DNA from: Pseudolabrys sp963742345
GTDB taxonomy: Bacteria > Pseudomonadota > Alphaproteobacteria > Rhizobiales > Xanthobacteraceae
Direction: 5' to 3'
Length of the DNA stretch: 64,000 nucleotides
Assembly: GCA_963742345.1 (NCBI GenBank)
Contig: CAVULO010000012.1
Coordinates: forward strand, 62,001 to 126,000
Numbering within the stretch: the first letter of the stretch is position 1; the number at the start of each line of letters is the position of its first letter. This document shows, one piece after another, positions 20,695 through 29,056 of this stretch. The position numbers were made by a program, and so were the translations under genes. The notes under the pieces are model-generated. The model saw only the letters and a list, made by a program, of their open reading frames with translations. It did no database searches and was not told where the DNA came from.

Positions 20695-21130
20695 TCAGTT
20701 CTGCGGCTGGCTTGCGTCCGGCGCGGGCCGGTTGCTGGCGCTCGGCCATGAACTGGTCGAACTCGGTCTTGTCCTTGGCAAAGCGCAGCCGGTCAAGGAA
20801 CTCGCGGAACTCGCGCTGTTCTTCCTCCAGCCGGCGCAAGGTCTCCGTGCGATAGTCATCGAAGGCACGGTTGCCGCTTGAGGGCGCATAATTCCAGGGA
20901 CCACCAGCCCCGCCCATTCGGCTGCGCATCCAATCCATCTTGGACTGCATTCGCTCCATTTTGTTCTGCCAGCGGCCGTAGCCGCCATGATATCCGCATC
21001 CCATTCTTCCGCTCCCGATGGTGAAGGCGAGGACGCCAAGGCCAAGCGGCCACCAGGCCATGAACCCAAGGATGATCAGAGCGATCCAGGCGGGTTTGCC
21101 GAATTCGTCGAGCTTTGCGGTGATTGGCAT
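20695..21130 (-). CDS. DUF2852 family membrane protein (one frame break)
   Basis: About 145-residue protein of a family found in alphaproteobacteria; function unknown. The ATG at 21130 gives MPITAKLDEFGKPAWIALII, then LGFMAWWPLGLGVLAFTIGS (one or two membrane spans) and a Gly/Met/Trp/Arg-rich cytoplasmic part (GYGRWQNKMERMQSKMDWMR), ending in an acidic/basic coiled-coil-like RRLEEEQREFREFLDRLRF. The first frame runs on through the terminator; one extra base near 20735 gives the natural end NRPAPDASQPQN at 20695. A 19-base palindrome lies just upstream and is matched at the neighbouring TetR gene. Confidence 0.75.
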
Positions 21131-21146
21131 TGTCGACCTCGTGTGA

Positions 21147-21165
21147 ATGTAAATAACATTTACAT
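21147..21165. promoter_or_regulatory. candidate TetR operator upstream of DUF2852 gene
   Basis: ATGTAAATAACATTTACAT is a perfect 8-3-8 palindrome, 17 bases upstream of the DUF2852 start codon. A close relative (6 of 8 paired positions) occurs at the start of the adjacent TetR gene at 21927-21945. Two matching sites near one regulator suggest that this regulator binds both. Confidence 0.65.
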
Positions 21166-21276
21166 AACTAGGCCGGTCCAAAGGCCCTGTCAAGAAGCGC
21201 GAAAATTAAATTGGGGGCTCGCGGCGGAGATGCCAGCCCTGCGCCAGACCGCACATCCGGAAATTTTACGAGGTGC

Positions 21277-21928
21277 TCAGCGCCGCCCTGACGACGTCGC
21301 GCTAAGGCCAAGCCCGCGCAGGTAGATCAGCACGGCAGCTTCCAGCAGTTCTTCCGGCGGCATTGGCAATGCCCGCCGCGCCGCGTCGCCTCGGCCGAAC
21401 AGCGAGGCGATGCCGTGGGTCATCGACCAGACATGCAGCGCCACCATCAGCGCCGGCGGCCGCCCTTGCGGCGGCATCAATGCGACGAGCTTCTTCCGCC
21501 GCTGCGCGCAATACTGCGAATGCGTTCTCGCTCGCCTCGCGCAAGAGCGGATCGGTGTCGAGCGGAACGCCCGCTTCGAACATCGCCGAGTAATAAGCCG
21601 GCTCGCGCTTGGCAAAGGCGAGATAGGTTTTGCCGAGGCGATCGAATGCAGTCATTACATCCGGCTTGCCTTCATCCCAGGCCTTCGCCAGCGCATCGGC
21701 AAAAAGCGCAAAGCCGCGCTGCGCCACGTCGGCGAGCAGCGCATCGCGGTCGCGAAAATGGCGGTACGGCGCAGCCGGGCTCACTCCCGCCCAACGCGCC
21801 GCGTCGGCGAAAGTAAATCCGGCCGGGCCCTTCTCGGCGATCAGCTCGAGCGCGGCGCGCACCAAGGCTTCTTTCAGATTGCCGTGGTGGTAGCCGCGGG
21901 CCGCATGGCCACGCTTACCCCATCTCAT
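21277..21928 (-). CDS. TetR/AcrR-family regulator, WHG-type (one frame break)
   Basis: About 216-residue repressor. The N-terminal DNA-binding domain is RGYHHGNLKEALVRAALELI with GFTFADAARWAGVSPAAPYR, followed by HFRDRDALLADVAQRGFALF. The ligand domain has AFAKREPAYYSAMFEAGVPL; after one extra base near 21480 it reads RPPALMVALHVWSMTHGIAS (the WHG-like segment) and ends LIYLRGLGLSATSSGRR. The length 652 is 1 mod 3. It is upstream of and parallel to the DUF2852 gene. Operator-like palindromes at its own start and at the DUF2852 promoter suggest autoregulation plus control of that gene. Confidence 0.85.
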
Positions 21929-21945
21929 GTGAATCGCTTTTACAT
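21927..21945. promoter_or_regulatory. candidate autoregulatory TetR operator
   Basis: ATGTGAATCGCTTTTACAT has the same 8-3-8 spacing as the palindrome at 21147-21165, with two mismatched pairs. It lies against the TetR start codon at 21928, where binding would block its own transcription or initiation. Confidence 0.55.
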
Positions 21946-21971
21946 TAAGGCGGCGGCCGCGTCGATGCGGG

Positions 21972-22549
21972 CTACAAGCGCTGGCGACGTTTGGCAGCCA
22001 AAGGCAGATGGTCGAACAGCGTCGGCCCGTTCGGCTGCGCGCCTTCGATCGTCAGCAGTCGCAGCTTGCTGACGACGCCGCCCGGGGCCGAGAAGCCACC
22101 GGTCTTGCCGCCGGCGGCCAGCACGCGATGACACGGGATGATCAGCGGAATCGGATTTTGGCCGAGCGCCTGGCCCGACGTCGCGCGCCAGCAGCTTGTC
22201 GCCCAGCCGTTCGGCTATTTCACCGTAAGTGAGCGTGGCGCCTGCCGGAATCGTGCGCGCGATGTCGTAGACCTTGCGATTGAACTTCGGCAGATCGTCG
22301 GTATCGACGGTCACGTCGCTCAAATCGCGCATCTCGCCGCGCAGCAGCGCGACGATGCCTTCGATCGCGCGTTGCACGTCGGTTGGAGGTGTCGCTTCCT
22401 GTGCACCGGCAAAGCGGCGCAACAGACGCGCGCGGGTTAAGCGCTCATGCGCTTCGGGAAGTTGCACGCCGGCAATGCCACGCGCCGCTCCAGACGATGC
22501 CGCAGACACCGATCGGGCTCTCGAATAGCGAAAAACAATAGCTCGTCAT
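21972..22549 (-). CDS. ogt: methylated-DNA--protein-cysteine methyltransferase (two frame breaks)
   Basis: Suicide repair enzyme that takes the methyl group from O6-methylguanine, about 192 codons. ATG at 22549 gives MTSYCFSLFESPIGVCGIVW; one extra base near 22478 leads to GIAGVQLPEAHERLTRARLL and FNRKVYDIARTIPAGATLTY, then GEIAERLGDKLLARDVG. A second, near 22172, leads to the active-site motif IPCHRVLAAGGKTGGFSAPG and KLRLLTIEGAQ. The length 578 (2 mod 3) fits two insertions. It lies 27 bases after ybgC; the ogt versus ada-C distinction is not certain. Confidence 0.85.
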
Positions 22550-22576
22550 GATCCGGCGACAGTAGCACGTGCCGGT

Positions 22577-23051
22577 TCAGGCGCCGCCGCCCGATTCCTG
22601 GTCTGCTTTCATAGCGATGCGCAACGGTTTCGGAATCGGCCTGGCGCGGCCGCCGGACACAAAGGCGACCTGCACGTGCGCCTCCACCAGAAGATCGTCG
22701 CCACGCATCACCTTCTGATTAAGCATGACGGAAGCACCCTTCACCTCTTCCGGCACGGTGACGATCTCGAGCACGTCATCCATGTGCGCAGGCTTTCTGA
22801 AATCGATACTCATGTGCCGGACCACAAAGGCAAAACCCGGGGCCTCGGCTGCCGCCTGCTCGAACAAAGCGCGATGGTCTGCACCGATCAGCCGCAGATA
22901 ATTGGTGCGCCCACGCTCCATGAAGCGCAGATAGCTCGCGTGATAAACGATCGCCGGAGAAGTCCGTGTCTTCGTAGTAGATCCGCACCGCCTGGTAATG
23001 CCGGCCGTCGCGGATGTCGCCGTCGAGATGTGTCGTCGGATCCGGCATCAC
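22577..23051 (-). CDS. ybgC: acyl-CoA thioesterase YbgC (one frame break)
   Basis: Hot-dog-fold thioesterase linked to the Tol-Pal cluster, about 157 residues. It begins MMPDPTTHLDGDIRDGRHYQ, then AVRIYYEDTDFSG, whose Asp belongs to the catalytic YxDTDxxG motif. One extra base near 22957 moves the frame to IVYHASYLRFMERGRTNYL, then APGFAFVVRHMSIDFRKPAH. The length 475 is 1 mod 3. Its start overlaps the NUDIX stop by 4 bases. In this class ybgC normally precedes tolQ; here the DNA-repair and DUF2852 genes are inserted between. Confidence 0.9.
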
Positions 23052-23449
23052 AGCGTTCGCGCCAGCGGCAGCACATGATCGCGCGTCAATGGCGCAAAGT
23101 GCAGATCGGGAAGCGCCCGCGGGTCGACCCAGACCACTTGATCAATTTCGGCTTTGGGATTGATCGCGCCCTCGACATCCACTGCATAGACGGCGGCACG
23201 CACCTGAAAGCCCGGCTCATTTGCCGCCGTGCAATCGAAAATACCGAGCGCCTGCGCGCTGCTTTCCATGACACGGCAACCCAGTTCTTCGGTGATCTCC
23301 CGCGCGAGCGCGGCGACATCGCTTTCGCCGGCATCTCTTTTCCCGCCCGGCTGCATGAAAGCCTGCGTCCCGCGCTTGCGAACCAGCAGGACACGGCCGC
23401 CGTTGTCGCGGATGAGCGCGGCCACCACGCTGATGATCCGCTCACTCAT
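23048..23449 (-). CDS. NUDIX hydrolase
   Basis: 133-residue nucleoside-diphosphate-linked hydrolase, intact. The Nudix box is GGKRDAGESDVAALAREITE followed by ELG (GX5EX7REUXEEXG pattern), preceded by GRVLLVRKRGTQAFMQPG. Similar to 8-oxo-dGTP pyrophosphatase MutT-like proteins, though the substrate cannot be assigned. It overlaps ruvB upstream by 4 bases and ybgC downstream by 4 bases, so it is translationally coupled to a recombination/repair operon. Confidence 0.85.
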   Translation of the reverse strand: MSERIISVVAALIRDNGGRVLLVRKRGTQAFMQPGGKRDAGESDVAALAREITEELGCRVMESSAQALGIFDCTAANEPGFQVRAAVYAVDVEGAINPKAEIDQVVWVDPRALPDLHFAPLTRDHVLPLARTL

Positions 23450-24487
23450 TCTTCGTCCCCTGGGAACAGCCCGAACTGACTGGGGTCGCGCGCCGGTTCA
23501 GGCAGGCCGAGATGCTGGAAGGCATGCGCGGTGAGCAGCCGCCCGCGCGGCGTGCGCTGGATGAACCCTTTTTGGATCAGGAACGGCTCGATGATGTCCT
23601 CGATTGCGTCGCGCGGCTCTGACAACGCGGCCGCCATGGTGTCGACGCCCACCGGACCGCCGCCGTAGTTCGTCGGCGATGGTCGAGAGATAGCGCCGAT
23701 CCATGGCGTCGAGACCGGCCGCATCGACCTCGAGCGCCGAGAGGGCGCGGTCGGCGGCCTTGCGGTCGATGGTCTTGGCGCCGTCGACGTGGGCGAAGTC
23801 GCGCACGCGACGCAGCAGACGACCGGCAATGCGCGGTGTGCCGCGCGCACGGCGCGCGATTTCGTTGGCCCCGTCAGCTGCGATACCAATACCGAGCACG
23901 CGCGCGCCGCGATTGACGATCTCTTCGAGCTCCTTTTCGGAATAGAAATTGAGCCGCACCGGAATGCCGAAGCGGTCGCGCAGTGGATTGGTCAGGAGCC
24001 CTGCACGGGTGGTGGCGCCGACCAGCGTGAAAGGAGACAGATCAATCTTCACCGAACGCGCCGCAGGGCCTTCGCCGATGATCAGGTCGAGCTGAAAGTC
24101 CTCCATCGCCGGATAGAGGATTTCCTCCACCGCCGGATTGAGCCGGTGGATCTCATCGATGAACAACACGTCGCGTGGCTCAAGGTTTGTCAGCAGCGCG
24201 GCGAGATCGCCGGCCTTGGCAATCACCGGGCCAGACGTAGCGCGGAAGTTGACGCCCAGTTCCCGCGCGACGATCTGCGCCAGCGTTGTCTTGCCGAGAC
24301 CGGGCGGGCCGACGAACAGCACGTGATCGAGCGCTTCTTTGCGCCCGCGCGCAGCTTCGATGAATACCTTGAGATTTGCGCGCGCCTGTTCTTGTCCAAT
24401 GAATTCGGACAACCGCTGCGGGCGCAACGAAGCGTCGGCATCGTCGTCGCGCTTGTCGGCAGCCACCAGGCGGCGCGGGGTGTTCAT
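23446..24487 (-). CDS. ruvB: Holliday junction branch migration ATPase RuvB (one frame break)
   Basis: AAA+ motor that drives branch migration with RuvA. About 347 codons. RPQRLSEFIGQEQARANLKV, Walker A GPPGLGKTTLA, Walker B LFIDEIHRLNPAVEE, sensor GATTRAGLLTNPLRDRFG. One extra base near 23668 turns the end from SGGRRHHG to YGGGPVGVDTMAAAL and the winged-helix EPFLIQKGFIQRTPRGR. It overlaps ruvA by 4 bases and the NUDIX gene by 4 bases. Confidence 0.97.
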
Positions 24488-25101
24488 TTCGCCAATTCCT
24501 TCAATCCCTGCCGGATCAGCGTCGCGGTGTCGGCATCCTCGCCGGCGTTACGCGCAGCGGCGGCGATGGCGGCAGCAGCCTGCGGGTGACCGTAGCCAAG
24601 ATTGACCAACGCGGAGACGGCGTCGGCCACCGGCCTGGGGGCGCGGTTCTCGTCGAGGGCGCCCGCAAGATGCACCACCGCCGGATCGATATTTGCGAAG
24701 GCCGGCACTTTGTCTTTCAACTCGGTGACGATGCGTTCGGCGACTTTCTGGCCGACGCCGGGTGAACGCGCCACCATGGCCTTGTCGCGCATGGCGATGG
24801 CGGAGGCGAGTTCGGAGGGCTTCAGCGTGCCAAGCACCGACATTGCGACTTTGGCGCCGACGCCCTGCACGGTTTGCAGCAGGCGGAACCATTCGCGCTC
24901 GATGTCGCTTGCAAAACCGAACAGCTTGATCTGGTCCTCGCGCACATAAGTCTCGATCGACAACGTCGCAGCTTCGCCCGACGACGGAAGTGCCTGAAGC
25001 GTGCGCGCCGAGCAATGCACCTGATAGCCGACGCCACCGACGTCGAGGATTATGTAGTCCTCGCCGTAGCTGTCGATGATGCCCTTGAGCTTGCCGATCA
25101 T
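24484..25101 (-). CDS. ruvA: Holliday junction branch migration protein RuvA
   Basis: Tetrameric junction-binding protein, 205 residues, intact. Domain I begins MIGKLKGIIDSYGEDYIILD, domain II has helix-hairpin-helix motifs LLQTVQGVGAKVAMSVLGTL and ARSPGVGQKVAERIVTELKD, and domain III (VSALVNLGYGHPQAAAAIAA) is the flexible RuvB-binding part. It overlaps ruvC and ruvB by 4 bases each. Confidence 0.97.
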   Translation of the reverse strand: MIGKLKGIIDSYGEDYIILDVGGVGYQVHCSARTLQALPSSGEAATLSIETYVREDQIKLFGFASDIEREWFRLLQTVQGVGAKVAMSVLGTLKPSELASAIAMRDKAMVARSPGVGQKVAERIVTELKDKVPAFANIDPAVVHLAGALDENRAPRPVADAVSALVNLGYGHPQAAAAIAAAARNAGEDADTATLIRQGLKELAK

Positions 25102-25607
25102 GACGCCGCAACCCGCAGCACCGCGCTCGTCCGATGATGCGCGTGACAGACCGCGATCGCCAGCGCATCGGCGGCGTCCTCACTTTGCGGATCGGCCTTC
25201 GGCAGCAGCACGCCGATCATCATGCGGATCTGCGCTTTCTCGCCGTGGCCGGCGCCGACCACGGTCTTCTTCACGACGTTGGGCGCGTATTCGGCCACAA
25301 TCAGACCGGCCCTGGCCGGCACGAGCATGGCAATGCCGCGCGCCTGGCCGAGCTTCAAGGTGGCGGCCGCATTGTTATTGACAAAGGTCGCCTCCACCGC
25401 CGCCTCATGCGGGTGGTATTGCTCGATCACCGCGATCAACCCGTCATGGATCGCCAGCAGCCGCGTGCCGAGGTCGGCGCGATCGCTGGTTTCCAGCGAG
25501 CCGCATGCGACGTGGATCAGCCGGTTGCCCTCGGCCTCGATCAGGCCCCAGCCCGTGCGGCGGAGCCCCGGATCGATGCCGAGAATGCGAATCGGGTGCC
25601 GGGCCAT
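25098..25607 (-). CDS. ruvC: crossover junction endodeoxyribonuclease RuvC
   Basis: Holliday-junction resolvase, 169 residues, intact. Catalytic acids are visible in ILGIDPGLRRTGWG (Asp), AAVEATFVNNN (Glu) and SEDAADALAIAVCHAHH (Asp/His). The ATG at 25607 starts MARHPIRILGIDPG; longer open sequence upstream is antisense to the monooxygenase gene. First gene of the ruvC-ruvA-ruvB-NUDIX-ybgC chain. Its promoter must lie in the 99 bases shared with the divergent FAD monooxygenase. Confidence 0.96.
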   Translation of the reverse strand: MARHPIRILGIDPGLRRTGWGLIEAEGNRLIHVACGSLETSDRADLGTRLLAIHDGLIAVIEQYHPHEAAVEATFVNNNAAATLKLGQARGIAMLVPARAGLIVAEYAPNVVKKTVVGAGHGEKAQIRMMIGVLLPKADPQSEDAADALAIAVCHAHHRTSAVLRVAAS

Positions 25608-25706
25608 GGCCCCGTTGATAGCCCCGCCCCGCTTATTTTGCACGACGATCATTCCAGGTGCGGGGGCCTCCCGACGCCCACAATAGACAGCACGGCACGG
25701 GCCGCT

Positions 25707-26960
25707 ATGGTTCGCGCCATGCCGGGTTCTTCCTCGCCGCGTCGCGCCAAGCGACGGGCCATCATTATTGGCGGCTCGATGTCGGGGCTGTTTACCGCCG
25801 CGTTCCTGCGCCAGATCGGGTGGGACGCGGACGTCTATGAGCGTTCGAGCGTGGAACTGGTCGGTCGCGGCGCCGGCATCACCGGCCATCCCGAACTCAT
25901 GGAAACCCTGGAAGCGAGCGGCGCAGGCACCAAGGATCTCGGGGTCGAGGTGCCCAAGCGTATCGCCATCGATCGCGACGGCCGCATCACCGACGAGCGC
26001 CCGTTGCGGCAAATCCTCACCTCATGGGATCGCCTGCAGCGCCTGCTGCGCGCGACCATCGACGAGGCGCGCTATCACCTCGGCTGGAATTTCGAGCGCG
26101 TCGACCAGGACGAGCGCGGCGTCCGTGTGCAATTTTCCGGCGGCCGCGTCGAGCATGCCGATATTCTGGTGGCGGGCGACGGCATTCGCTCGAGCGTGCG
26201 CGCGCAATTGGCGCCGCAAGTGCAGCCGATCTACGCCGGCTACTACATCTGGCGCGGCGCGCCCAATGAAGCCGATCTCGAACCGGAAACCTTGAACAGC
26301 ATCTATCCGCTGTTCACGTTTTACTTGCCCAAGCGTCAGCAGGTGATCACCTATCCGATTTCCGGATTCGATAACGATCTGCGGCCGGGCAAGCGCCGTT
26401 TCAATTTTATCTGGTACCGCGTTGCCGATGCCGATCAGCTTCGCGACATGTGCGTGGACGAAAACGGCATGCAGCATGAGCATTCGGTGCCGCCGCCGCT
26501 GATCCGCAAGGACCTGATCGCCGATATGCACAAAGATGCGCGCGCGATCTTGCCGCCTGCCTTGCTCGACTCGCTGATGAAGATCAAGCAGCCGTTCATC
26601 ACGCCGATCTACGATTTCACCGCGCCTGCCATCGTGTACGGCCGTACCGCCATGGTTGGCGATGCCGCCGCGAATGCGCGGCCGCACATGGGCTTCGGCA
26701 TGGCCAAGGCCGGCACCGATGCGCAGGCGCTGGCGAACAACTTGCGCCACCATGACGACATCGACACCGCACTCAAGGCCTACAACGCCGAGCGCCAGCC
26801 GATCGGAAACAATATCGTGCTGCATGGCCGCAAGCTCGGCACCCATCTCGGCGTCAATCTCAAAACCGAGGAAGATCGCCGTATGCACGATTTGCTGCAA
26901 AGCGACGGCGCCATGCTGGACTGGATCGCCGTGCCGAATTTTCTCGACGCCTACAAATGA
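25707..26960 (+). CDS. FAD-dependent aromatic monooxygenase
   Basis: Group A flavin hydroxylase, 417 residues if started at 25707 (ATG at 25719 is also possible). The dinucleotide fold is AIIIGGSMSGLFTAAFLRQI (GxSxxG variant), DG motif VAGDGIRSSVRAQL, and the second FAD motif GDAAANARPHMGFGMAKAGT. The Arg-Pro-His GDAA form resembles 2,6-dihydroxypyridine 3-hydroxylase and related enzymes. The substrate is unknown. The stop overlaps the next gene's ATG by 4 bases, so the LVIVD protein is co-translated. The open frame to 25134 is antisense to ruvC and is not part of the gene. Confidence 0.85.
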   Translation: MVRAMPGSSSPRRAKRRAIIIGGSMSGLFTAAFLRQIGWDADVYERSSVELVGRGAGITGHPELMETLEASGAGTKDLGVEVPKRIAIDRDGRITDERPLRQILTSWDRLQRLLRATIDEARYHLGWNFERVDQDERGVRVQFSGGRVEHADILVAGDGIRSSVRAQLAPQVQPIYAGYYIWRGAPNEADLEPETLNSIYPLFTFYLPKRQQVITYPISGFDNDLRPGKRRFNFIWYRVADADQLRDMCVDENGMQHEHSVPPPLIRKDLIADMHKDARAILPPALLDSLMKIKQPFITPIYDFTAPAIVYGRTAMVGDAAANARPHMGFGMAKAGTDAQALANNLRHHDDIDTALKAYNAERQPIGNNIVLHGRKLGTHLGVNLKTEEDRRMHDLLQSDGAMLDWIAVPNFLDAYK

Positions 26961-28210
26961 GCGAACTGCCGAAACCGGATTACGCGCGCAACATGCGCAT
27001 TGTCGGCCACAGCGACCAGGGCGGCCGGCCCGACGGCGTGCAGGTGATGGTGCATCGCGGCTTTGCCTATGTCGGGCATATGTTCTCGAAAGGCTTTTCA
27101 GTCATCGACGTGCGCGACGCCAAAAATCCGCGCGCGGTGAACTACGTCGCGGCGCCGCCCAATACCTGGAACATCCATCTACAGATCCACGACGATCTGC
27201 TGTTGGTGATCCACGCCAAGGACATGTTCGCGGCCGCTGAATTCGCCGACGAGCGCGCTTATTACAGCGGCGCGCTCGGCAAGACCGTCGGCACCGCAGA
27301 GGCGAAGCGCACGCGCGATTGGAGCGCAGGGCTTGCCGTTTACGACATCTCGAAGCCGGAGGCGCCGCGCCGCATCGGCTTCATGCCTGTAGAGGGCGGC
27401 GGCATCCATCGCGTCTGGTACACCGGCGGGCCATGGGCCTATGCGTCGGTGCTGCTCGACGGTTTCACCGACTATATCTTCATGACCGTGGACATGAGCG
27501 AGCCGACACAGCCGCGCGAAGCGGGACGCTGGTGGATCCCGGGCATGAATTTAGGCTCCGGCGAGACACCGTCATGGGCTCCCGCGCGCCGTTACGGGCT
27601 GCATCACGCGATCATCCATGGCGACACCGCCTATGCCGCCTGGCGCGATGCCGGCATGGTGGTGCTCGATATCGCCGACCGCAGCAGGCCGAAATCGATC
27701 GTACACAGGAATTGGTCACCGCCGTTCGGCGGCGGCACGCACAATTGTTTGCCGCTTCCGGATCGCGATCTCCTGGTTGTGCTGGACGAGGCTGTTCTCG
27801 ATCATCAAGAAGACGGATTGAAGGTGATCTGGGTGTTCGATAACCGCACGCCGCAAAACCCGGTCAGCATCTCGACATTCCCGACGCCGGCCGAGGCCGA
27901 CTATAAAAGCAAAGGCGGCCATTTCGGTCCGCACAATGTGCATGAGAACAGGCCGGGCAGCTTCGTCAGTTCGCAGTTGATCTTTGCGACTTATCAGAAT
28001 GCCGGCATCCGTGTGTTCGACATATCGGATGCGTTCGCACCAAAAGAAATCGGCGCACTCGTGCCGCCGCAGCCGAAAACGCTCGCCGACACGCGGCCGA
28101 ACCGCGCGCGGGTGATCCAGTCGGCAGATGTTTTCGTGGATGCCAAGGGGCTGATTTATGCGACCGACTACAACGCCGGGCTTTATATTTTGGAGTTCAA
28201 CGGCGCGTAG
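26957..28210 (+). CDS. LVIVD-repeat protein
   Basis: 417-residue protein with beta-propeller-type LVIVD repeats, intact and without an obvious signal peptide. Repeat-like segments are RGFAYVGHMFSKGFSVIDVR, LAVYDISKPEAPRRIGFMPV, MTVDMSEPTQPREAGRWWIP, TAYAAWRDAGMVVLDIADRS, DGLKVIWVFDNRTPQNPVSI and NAGIRVFDISDAFAPKEIGA. A His-rich stretch (NTWNIHLQIHDD, LHHAIIHGD, HFGPHNVHEN) could bind a metal. Overlap by 4 bases with the FAD monooxygenase implies a shared pathway. Function unknown. It converges on yebC, 3 bases apart. Confidence 0.8.
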   Translation: MSELPKPDYARNMRIVGHSDQGGRPDGVQVMVHRGFAYVGHMFSKGFSVIDVRDAKNPRAVNYVAAPPNTWNIHLQIHDDLLLVIHAKDMFAAAEFADERAYYSGALGKTVGTAEAKRTRDWSAGLAVYDISKPEAPRRIGFMPVEGGGIHRVWYTGGPWAYASVLLDGFTDYIFMTVDMSEPTQPREAGRWWIPGMNLGSGETPSWAPARRYGLHHAIIHGDTAYAAWRDAGMVVLDIADRSRPKSIVHRNWSPPFGGGTHNCLPLPDRDLLVVLDEAVLDHQEDGLKVIWVFDNRTPQNPVSISTFPTPAEADYKSKGGHFGPHNVHENRPGSFVSSQLIFATYQNAGIRVFDISDAFAPKEIGALVPPQPKTLADTRPNRARVIQSADVFVDAKGLIYATDYNAGLYILEFNGA

Positions 28211-28213
28211 CGA

Positions 28214-28960
28214 TTACACACTCATTTTGGAAACCAGCGCATCCGACACTTCGAAATTGGCGTAGACATTCTGGACGTCGTCGCTGTCGTCGAGCGATTC
28301 CATCAGCTTGAGAATCTTTTCGCCGGCTTCGTCGTCGAGCGCGACCGTGTTCTGCGGTTTCCAGAGCATCAATGATTTGCGCGGCTCGCCGAACTTGGCT
28401 TCGAGCGCCTTGGCGACGTCATTTAACGTCTCCGGAGTCGTGATGACCTGATGGCCGTCCTCGTTTGACGTGACGTCCTCGGCACCGGCGTCGATCGCGG
28501 CCTCCAGCATTTGATCCGCGCTCGCGACCTTGGCATCGTATTCGACGACGCCGACATGATTGAACATAAATGACACCGCGCCGGTCTCGGCAAGGTTGCC
28601 GCCGTTCTTGGTGAAGATCGCGCGGACTTCGCCGGCGGTGCGGTTGCGGTTGTCGGTAAGCGCCTCGACGATCACCGCAACGCCGCCCGGCCCGTAACCT
28701 TCGTAGCGGATCTCGTCATAGTGTTCCGTGTCGCCGCCCGACGCCTTCTTGACGGCACGGTCGATATTGTCCTTCGGCATATTTTCGGCGCGGGCCGCGA
28801 GTATCGCCGCGCGCAGGCGCGGGTTAAACGCCGGGTCCGGCAGGCCGAGCTTGGCCGAAACCGTGATTTCGCGTGCGAGCTTTCCGAACAGCTTGGAGCG
28901 CACCTTATCCTGGCGCCCCTTGCGGTGCATGATGTTCTTGAATTGGGAATGACCAGCCAT
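28214..28960 (-). CDS. yebC: YebC/PmpR-family transcriptional or translational factor
   Basis: 248 residues, intact and normal length. Begins MAGHSQFKNIMHRKGRQDKV, has ARAENMPKDNIDRAVKKASG, YEGYGPGGVAVIVEALTDNR and NRTAGEVRAIFTKNGGNLAE, all hallmarks of YebC/TACO1. Members act as DNA-binding regulators or aid translation of proline stretches. In many proteobacteria yebC precedes ruvC; here the two-gene monooxygenase unit lies between them, on the opposite strand. Confidence 0.95.
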   Translation of the reverse strand: MAGHSQFKNIMHRKGRQDKVRSKLFGKLAREITVSAKLGLPDPAFNPRLRAAILAARAENMPKDNIDRAVKKASGGDTEHYDEIRYEGYGPGGVAVIVEALTDNRNRTAGEVRAIFTKNGGNLAETGAVSFMFNHVGVVEYDAKVASADQMLEAAIDAGAEDVTSNEDGHQVITTPETLNDVAKALEAKFGEPRKSLMLWKPQNTVALDDEAGEKILKLMESLDDSDDVQNVYANFEVSDALVSKMSV

Positions 28961-29056
28961 ACCAACACGCGCGACGTTTATTGATGCCGGCGGCTATATA
29001 AGCCGTCCGCGCGGGAAAATAAATATCAGTGAGGCTGGTCCCGCGGGGTTCTACCC

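Noticed and set aside
25134..25706. The long open frame running into the FAD monooxygenase from 25134
   Set aside because: It is antisense to the intact ruvC gene, has no ribosome site and no monooxygenase resemblance before 25707; the extension is a high-GC shadow.
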